From: VBDM01 sp963699535
GTDB taxonomy: Bacteria > Pseudomonadota > Gammaproteobacteria > Burkholderiales > SG8-39
Reading direction: 5' to 3'
Assembly: GCA_963699535.1 (NCBI GenBank)
Contig: CAVOUJ010000015.1
Coordinates: 1-64,000 of the forward strand
Length of the DNA: 64,000 nt
The translations under genes and the position numbers were made by a program. Numbering within the stretch: position 1 is the stretch's first letter; each line of letters opens with the position of its first letter. Of this stretch, positions 59,422-64,000 are shown one piece after another. A model generated the notes under the pieces. The model was given only the letters and a program-made list of their open reading frames with translations, did not search any database and was not told the origin of the DNA.

Positions 59422-59595
59422 ATGCTGAGCCTTGTTCTCTCCACGGTCGCGTTCTTCATGGCGGCTTACTTCATCAAGCGCTATCTGGAGAACATGGGCA
59501 TACCAAAAGGTATGACGCGCGGTCTATTGGTGTTTTCTTTAGCGGTATTGATCTCTTACAGCGTGGCATGGATTGTCGACTGGCTTGCGACATAA
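59422..59595 (+). CDS. small membrane protein (57 aa)
   Basis: ATG at 59,422: MLSLVLSTVAFFMAAYFIKR, YLENMGIPKGMTRGLLVFSL and AVLISYSVAWIVDWLAT. Two clear hydrophobic helices joined by a short basic loop. No strong Shine-Dalgarno. It stops at TAA within ACATAACACG; no recognised family. Too small to be certain, but the composition is typical of genuine small membrane proteins. Confidence 0.5.
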   Translation: MLSLVLSTVAFFMAAYFIKRYLENMGIPKGMTRGLLVFSLAVLISYSVAWIVDWLAT

Positions 59596-59720
59596 CACGG
59601 CCGCGCATCGGCATCGTGTTAGGCATCCTTGCCGTGGTCTTCCTGATAACGAGTCTCGCCAGCTGGTGCCCAGCCTACATACCTTTGGGTATTTCGACCC
59701 GGAAGGAAGGCGAATCGTAG
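59568..59720 (+). CDS. possible DUF2892-like small membrane protein, perhaps truncated
   Basis: The frame gives MDCRLACDITRPRIGIVLGI, LAVVFLITSLASWCPAYIPL and GISTRKEGES. The segment from IGIVLG to WCPAY-PLGIST resembles the C-terminal part of DUF2892/YgaP-type proteins (FCPxYxxLGIST). The N-terminal helix of that family is missing, so this may be a fragment fused by a deletion to the end of the preceding small ORF, which it overlaps by 28 bp. Confidence 0.35.
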   Translation: MDCRLACDITRPRIGIVLGILAVVFLITSLASWCPAYIPLGISTRKEGES

Positions 59721-59769
59721 AAAGGGAATACCTGGGGTCAGACTCCCTGGAGGAGGCAATAACTCAGGC

Positions 59770-59925
59770 GGCAAAGGAGCGGGGGAAGCGCGCCCACTGA
59801 GCCGCAGCTCGGGAAACAAGCCGCGCAACACATATCGGCACTCACACAGACCCCGCTGCGGCGGGGTTTGTTCTTGGTGGATCTGCGTGCCTAGTCGAAT
59901 GACTGCACTGGAGTGCGGAAGCGGC
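59770..59925 (+). repeat. C-terminal-tail plus terminator repeat, copy C
   Basis: 156 bp matching copy B. It begins GGCAAAGGAGCGGGGGAAGC and encodes AKERGKRAH then TGA; the open frame extends further upstream (VEREYLGSDSLEEAITQAAK), so this copy keeps more of an original gene end. The terminator core has stem CCCCGC / GCGGGG with T-rich 3' side, and it ends CGGAAGCGGCC. Confidence 0.7.
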
Positions 59926-60032
59926 CGTTGGCGAGCGTCCGGTTTCGGCCAGAAGCGCACACCCTCGCGTAATTGACAGCGTCATAGCGTGAGGGTAGCT
60001 TACCTCGGCACGGACTTTGAAAGGAGACTTCC

Positions 60033-60629
60033 GTGAACATCAAACAAGCAATTGCTTTGACCGGGTTATTTGCAGCTGCCGCAGGTTTGTCCCCGCTCGC
60101 CTTCGCGCAGGATAGCGGCTGGTACGTCGGCGCAAGTGTTGGTCAGTCGAAGGTCAAGGATTTCTGCCCGAGTCTATTACTCGTCGGCGAAAGCTGCGAT
60201 GACGTAGGTACCTCCTACGGCGGTTTCGGTGGTTATCAAGTCAATAAGTACTTTGGGGCGGAACTTGGCTACATCGATCTCGACGAATTCAAGGCGTCTG
60301 CCTCGGGGATAACTGAAACCGTTAAAGTCAAGGGCGTCGAGTTACTCGGCGTAGGCACTATTCCAATCAATCCGCATTTTGAAGTTTACGGCAAGGTGGG
60401 CGTCTATTACTGGGATCTTAAAGACAGTTGCGCGGGGACGTCGTGTTTGTTCGCCTCGCAAAGCGAAACGGGAACGGAACTCACTTACGGGCTCGGAGCA
60501 AAATTCAATTTCACGAAAAATATCGGGTTGAGAGTGCAATATCAGCGGTACAAGGATGTTGGTGACGAAGCCACCACTGGAAAGAGCGATATCGACTTGC
60601 TTAGTCTCGGCGTCGTATTCAAATTCTAG
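60033..60629 (+). CDS. OmpA-like outer-membrane beta-barrel protein
   Basis: 198 aa from GTG 60,033 with Shine-Dalgarno AAAGGAG nine bases upstream. Signal peptide MNIKQAIALTGLFAAAAGLS ... AFAQ. Barrel strands: GWYVGASVGQSKVKDFC, YGGFGGYQVNKYFGAELGYI, HFEVYGKVGVYYWDLKDSC and GLRVQYQRYKDVGDEATTGK. It ends DIDLLSLGVVFKF with terminal Phe. This is an eight-strand OmpA-transmembrane/OmpX-like fold, with Cys pairs in two loops. Followed by a terminator. Function unknown. Confidence 0.88.
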   Translation: MNIKQAIALTGLFAAAAGLSPLAFAQDSGWYVGASVGQSKVKDFCPSLLLVGESCDDVGTSYGGFGGYQVNKYFGAELGYIDLDEFKASASGITETVKVKGVELLGVGTIPINPHFEVYGKVGVYYWDLKDSCAGTSCLFASQSETGTELTYGLGAKFNFTKNIGLRVQYQRYKDVGDEATTGKSDIDLLSLGVVFKF

Positions 60630-60647
60630 GAGCCACTACCATACCAA

Positions 60648-60677
60648 AAAGCCGGGCTTGCTTCGGCTTTCTTTTTT
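60648..60677 (+). terminator. rho-independent terminator
   Basis: Stem AAAGCCG / CGGCTTT with loop GGCTTGCTT, followed by CTTTTTT, 19 bp after the barrel-protein stop. Confidence 0.8.
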
Positions 60678-61007
60678 CCTACAGCCCCAGTTCACGACAC
60701 AGCGCGTCCACGCGACGCTTCGCCTCCTTTCTCCGGCCCTTGGCGATCGACGTTGAGGCTGAAACCCCCGGCCTTGACCCCATTTATTCCATAGCTTTCC
60801 ACCGTCACTTCGTCACCGGATCAATGAACCGCCAATACGCCAGGAGAAACAACAAGTAAAGTCACTCATCACTTATTACCCATTACTCATCACCGGGGTC
60901 AGGCATGTCTCGCCCCATCAGTCTCGGAGTGTCCCGACGCCGTGCGCCACGAACCATCGGGCGCGGCATTTGTCTATACTGACGCATATTCCTGAAAGGG
61001 GAAGGCT
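60678..61007. other. gene-free interval with a short minus-strand coding remnant
   Basis: 330 bp. The minus strand at about 60,751-60,680 reads SIAKGRRKEAKRRVDALCRE then LGL and a stop, which looks like the last residues of a lost gene. A half REP (TTGACCCCATTTATTCC) and the heptamer array follow. No complete gene seen. Confidence 0.35.
60862..60896. repeat. degenerate heptamer array (TYACYCA)5
   Basis: Five consecutive 7-bp units: TCACTCA, TCACTTA, TTACCCA, TTACTCA and TCACCGG. Period 7 is clear for the first four units. Confidence 0.6.
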
Positions 61008-61391
61008 ATGTTGCGCGAAATCGAGGGGATAGGCGCCGAGCCCCGCACCCTCCGGCGCTGGTTCCACGACGAGTATTTCGACCTCTTCGTGTGGCAGACC
61101 GACGTGGGGGAAGTCACTCTGTTCCAGCTCTGCTACGGCATCGATGCGAGCGAGCGCGCGCTCGTATGGCATCGCGTGGGCGGTTTTTTCCACGACGGTG
61201 CGGGGCCGGGCAAGCCGCCCGGGGCCGACAAGATCGTGGCGCGCTTCGAGGTGGCTGCGCAATCGTTGCCGCTGAATATCAACCAGGCCGTGACCGAGCG
61301 CATTCGCGAATACCTGGCCAGCGAGCCGCCTACAACCACGCGCCGCAAGCAATTCCGCCGGCAAGACTGGCAGAAGCGGCCGGCGGCTTGA
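61008..61391 (+). CDS. conserved-looking hypothetical protein (127 aa)
   Basis: It starts MLREIEGIGAEPRTLRRWFH with Shine-Dalgarno GGGGAAGG seven bases upstream. Sequence: DEYFDLFVWQTDVGEVTLFQ, LCYGIDASERALVWHRVGGF, KIVARFEVAAQSLPLNINQA and RIREYLASEPPTTTRRKQFR. A compact alpha/beta soluble protein rich in aromatic residues; no signal peptide. I do not recognise a family. Codon use is normal for the region, so it is likely a real gene. Confidence 0.7.
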   Translation: MLREIEGIGAEPRTLRRWFHDEYFDLFVWQTDVGEVTLFQLCYGIDASERALVWHRVGGFFHDGAGPGKPPGADKIVARFEVAAQSLPLNINQAVTERIREYLASEPPTTTRRKQFRRQDWQKRPAA

Positions 61392-61493
61392 GCCGGGATG
61401 ATTGGGGCGCACACTTTCTTTGCGGCGAGCGCAAGCGCGACTGAAGCAGGCGGGGTAGAGGGTTCAGAAAATGCGCGCGCCCTCTCTTGCCGC

Positions 61494-62492
61494 ATGAAAG
61501 TTGTGTCTCCTATCCTGTGCCGCGCGCTTTTGCTCGCGCTCATCTGCGCGCAACCGGCGTTGACGCTGGCCCAGTCCACCACGGGCGGCGGCGCCTACCC
61601 CACCCGGCCGGTGCGCCTGGTCGTGCCGTTCCCGCCCGGCGCCAGCCCGAACGACATCATCGGGCGGCTGCTCGGGCGGCCGATTGGGGACAGCCTGGGA
61701 CAGCAGATCGTCGTCGATAATCGCGCGGGGGCGGGTGGCACCATCGGGACCGACGTGGTCGCCAAGGCGGCTCCCGACGGCTACACCCTCCTCATATCCA
61801 GCACCACGCTCACGACTTCGCCCAACCTCTACCGGCAACTTCCGTACGACGTGGCGCGCGATCTTCAGCCGATCACCTTGATCGCCGCCGCGCCGATGCT
61901 GGTATTCGTGCATCCTTCGGTGCCCGCGAACACGGCCCGGGAGTTCATCGCCTACGCCAAGTCGAAACCGGGGCAGATCAACTTCAGCTCCGGGGGCAGC
62001 GGGACCGTGCCGCATTTCGCCGGGGAAATGCTGAACTCGATGGCGGGGATCAGGATGAACCATGTCCCGTACAAGGGCGGCGCTCCGGCGTCAGCCGCGC
62101 TGCTCGGCGGCGAGGTCTCCGTCTACATCGACACGCCCACGGCCATGCTGCCGTTTGCGAAGCAGGGCAAGGTAAAAGCGCTGGCTGTCACGGAGAAAAA
62201 GCGCTTTGCGCTCTTTCCGGACGTGCCGACGCTCGACGAGTCGGGCGTGCCGGGCTATGAAATGCGGGTCTGGTACGGCTTTTTTGCGCCGGCGAAAACG
62301 CCGAAACCGATCGTCGCAAGAGTGCACGCTGAAACGCTCAAAGCGCTCAAGACGGAAGAGGTCCGGTCCCGGCTGGCGACGCTGGGCACCGAGCCCGTCG
62401 GCAGCGGCCCCGAGGTATTTCAACCCATGGTCCGCACCGAGCTTCAGAAGTGGGCGAAGGTCGCGCAGGACGCGGGCATCAAGCCGGAGTGA
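61494..62492 (+). CDS. Bug-family solute-binding protein
   Basis: 332 aa from ATG 61,494. Signal peptide MKVVSPILCRALLLALICAQ then PALTLAQ. The mature part starts GAYPTRPVRLVVPFPPGASP; blocks are QIVVDNRAGAGGTIGTDVVA, LPYDVARDLQPITLIAAAPM, SKPGQINFSSGGSGTVPHFA, MNHVPYKGGAPASAALLGGE and VPTLDESGVPGYEMRVWYGF. It ends KWAKVAQDAGIKPE. Third orphan Bug receptor of this window. Ligand unknown. The open frame extends upstream to 61,398, but the signal peptide fixes the start. Confidence 0.94.
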   Translation: MKVVSPILCRALLLALICAQPALTLAQSTTGGGAYPTRPVRLVVPFPPGASPNDIIGRLLGRPIGDSLGQQIVVDNRAGAGGTIGTDVVAKAAPDGYTLLISSTTLTTSPNLYRQLPYDVARDLQPITLIAAAPMLVFVHPSVPANTAREFIAYAKSKPGQINFSSGGSGTVPHFAGEMLNSMAGIRMNHVPYKGGAPASAALLGGEVSVYIDTPTAMLPFAKQGKVKALAVTEKKRFALFPDVPTLDESGVPGYEMRVWYGFFAPAKTPKPIVARVHAETLKALKTEEVRSRLATLGTEPVGSGPEVFQPMVRTELQKWAKVAQDAGIKPE

Positions 62493-62684
62493 GACGCACC
62501 GCCAGCGAACCGGGGTAAGGTCCCGTCAGTCGCCGGCGTGAAAACCGGGTCAGGGGCGGATTTCCTTGGAAGCGGTCCCGTATCCATCAATCCGGCCGTT
62601 CTTTGTCGCAAGACAATTTGCAGCTCTTAGTGTCTTCTACGGTGTCCTGATGGCCGTCGGCAGAGTGTAGAACGGAGATTGCGC

Positions 62685-64000
62685 GTGATTCTGACCTTTG
62701 GCGAATTTCAGCTGAATTTCGATCGCTTCGAACTTCGCCGGAATGGACAACTGTGCAAGGTCGAGCCGAAGGTGTTCGATCTGATCGCTCATTTCGCCAA
62801 GAATCCCGGGCGCGTGTTTTCCAGCGACGAGCTTGTTGCGTCCGTATGGCGCGGCCGGGTGGTGTCGGACGAGACGGTGTCGACCTGTATCAAGAACGCC
62901 CGCAAGGCGCTCGGCGACAGCGGTGTTACGCAACGCTATATCAAGACCGTCCGCGGCCGCGGGTTCCGGTTTGCCGCCGATGTCGAGCATGACGAGGTCC
63001 GCGCCGATTCGGGCTCGGAGACGCAGGCCGCGGGCGCCGCGCGACGGGGCAGCTCCGGACCTTCATTGCTGGTGGTTCCGTTTCGCACTTTGTCGGATGG
63101 CCCGGATGCGGCGCGACTTGCCGAAGGCGTGAGCAGCGACCTGGGAACCATCCTCACCCGCATTCCACTGTTGCGTTTGAGTAGCCAGACAGCCCGCTAC
63201 AGCGATCGAGGCGTCACCCCGAGCGCGCGAGCGATCCACGAGGAGGTTGGTGCCGACTATGTGCTCGAAGGCACGCTTAGCGAACGCGACGGTGGTTGTC
63301 GCATCAACGTCCAGCTCTCCGATGCGAAATCAGGCTTCCGGTTGTGGGCAGAGCAGTTCTCGGTGCCTGGGCCTGTCGACGCCGCCCGCGACCTGACCGT
63401 CACTGCCGTAATCGCAAAGCTCGAGCCGCAGTTATACCGCGCAATTTACAACACGGTTCGCTCGACTCACGGTGAGCCGAACGCCCAACAGCTGTTTCTC
63501 GAGGCGAGCAGCGTTCTGGCGCTCAAGGGCTGGCATGCCGCTTCCTTCTCCACGGCTGCCGAGTTGCTGCGTCGAAGCCGGAAGCTTGACCCGGACTTCG
63601 CCTTTGCGCACGCTTACCTGGCACTGGTGACGGGACTCGCGAATCGTGTCGGACTGTCGGGCGATCGTGAAAAGTCCAGGGTTGAGACCCTCGAGGCCGC
63701 CGAGCGCGCGCTGGAGCTCGACAGCATGGACTCGACGGTGCTCGGGTTCGTCGGATGTGCGCTTGCGGATATCGGTTATCCGGATCGGGCATTGCCGATC
63801 CTGCGAAATGCCGTTGAAATCAATCCTGCCAACGCCCAGGCGTGGGCCGCGTTGGGTTCGGCCTGTTTGCTCGACCGGCGCGTTGAAGAAGCCGTTGAGC
63901 ACCTGACCCACGGAATCAACATCTCCCCGCTCGACAGCCGGCTGTCGATCTGGGGCGCGATGCTGGCGCTCGGCCTCATGCAGTCGAAGGATCTGGAGGG
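62685..64000 (+). CDS. winged-helix / TolB-like / TPR regulatory protein (partial, 3' end outside)
   Basis: 438 codons seen, no stop before the edge. It starts at GTG 62,685 (GGAG 10 bases upstream). The OmpR/CadC-type DNA-binding domain spans residues 1-100: ILTFGEFQLNFDRFELRRNG, VEPKVFDLIAHFAKNPGRVF, YIKTVRGRGFRFAADVEH. A TolB-N/FlgO-like domain follows (SLLVVPFRTLSDGPDAARLA, VGADYVLEGTLSERDGG), then TPR repeats (LDPDFAFAHAYLALVTGLAN, INPANAQAWAALGSACLLD). This architecture occurs in CadC-like or adenylate-cyclase-related regulators; the C-terminal part is missing, so the output is unknown. Confidence 0.85.
   Translation, partial: MILTFGEFQLNFDRFELRRNGQLCKVEPKVFDLIAHFAKNPGRVFSSDELVASVWRGRVVSDETVSTCIKNARKALGDSGVTQRYIKTVRGRGFRFAADVEHDEVRADSGSETQAAGAARRGSSGPSLLVVPFRTLSDGPDAARLAEGVSSDLGTILTRIPLLRLSSQTARYSDRGVTPSARAIHEEVGADYVLEGTLSERDGGCRINVQLSDAKSGFRLWAEQFSVPGPVDAARDLTVTAVIAKLEPQLYRAIYNTVRSTHGEPNAQQLFLEASSVLALKGWHAASFSTAAELLRRSRKLDPDFAFAHAYLALVTGLANRVGLSGDREKSRVETLEAAERALELDSMDSTVLGFVGCALADIGYPDRALPILRNAVEINPANAQAWAALGSACLLDRRVEEAVEHLTHGINISPLDSRLSIWGAMLALGLMQSKDLE

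Noticed and set aside
59592..59617. ATAACACG...CGTGTTAGGC as a third attC site
   Set aside because: Only 26 bp long with a 7-bp stem, and the GTTAGGC lies inside a plausible coding frame; listed only as a recombination scar candidate.

Overview
The window joins two unlike pieces of DNA. Positions 1 to about 46,420 are a very GC-rich chromosomal stretch of a betaproteobacterium, most likely Burkholderiales-like. I infer this from gene order: mla genes - ABC pair - bolA - murA - his operon - HIT - tatABC, the petABC-sspA-sspB block, and kdsD-kdsC-lptCAB-rpoN-hpf-ptsN-hprK-rapZ. Almost every gene here is recognisable end to end but broken by single-base insertions and deletions, typically one every few hundred bases. 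I treat these as consensus errors of an uncorrected long-read assembly, not as pseudogenes. Coordinates span the whole gene across frame breaks, and some ends are inferred from the frame that restores a family-typical terminus.

Left part: 1-1.8 kb MacA/MacB-like efflux genes (minus); 1.9-4.1 kb DMT permease, alpha/beta hydrolase and a small lipoprotein (minus); 4.2-9.0 kb dnaE and an MFS permease (plus); 9.0-13.2 kb acyl-CoA ligase, quinone oxidoreductase, SDR and a tail-anchored unknown; 13.4 kb tRNA-Thr(TGU); 13.7-17.7 kb sspB, sspA and the cytochrome bc1 genes (minus); 18.0-19.2 kb a Deg-type protease (plus); 19.2-36.4 kb a long minus-strand run tatCBA, hit, hisEIFAHBCDG, queF, murA, bolA/ibaG, an ABC-2 exporter and mlaBCADEF; 36.5-38.5 kb a CPA2 antiporter; 38.6-46.4 kb the plus-strand LPS/PTS-Ntr run. 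Together these cover histidine synthesis, Tat export, respiration, phospholipid and LPS transport to the outer membrane, Kdo synthesis, peptidoglycan precursor synthesis and nitrogen-PTS control.

At about 46,424 rapZ stops abruptly and runs into about 350 bp of an unrelated methyltransferase. At about 46,775 that runs into an IS4-family transposase lacking its N-terminus. To the right (46.8-64 kb) base composition falls, frameshifts stop, and the character changes to accessory DNA: IS remnants, two adjacent attC-like integron recombination sites each directly following a small membrane-protein ORF, several families of intergenic repeats, and stand-alone genes. The stand-alone genes are three Bug-type solute receptors, an OsmC protein, a yqjD-yqjE-yqjK set, a type IV pilin, a cytochrome b561, LapA, two outer-membrane beta-barrels, a hydroxyacid dehydrogenase, and a winged-helix/TolB-like/TPR regulator cut by the right edge. 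This part also looks betaproteobacterial (Bug receptors, pilin), but the two halves need not come from one genome.

The most interesting signals are the integrase-less integron cassettes (49.4-50.3 kb), a 222-bp inverted-repeat element whose arm contains the stop codon of the dehydrogenase gene (57.9-58.1 kb), a repeat unit carrying a conserved C-terminal tail plus terminator in two full copies and one partial copy, and an in-frame repeat inserted just after a signal peptide (56.2 kb).
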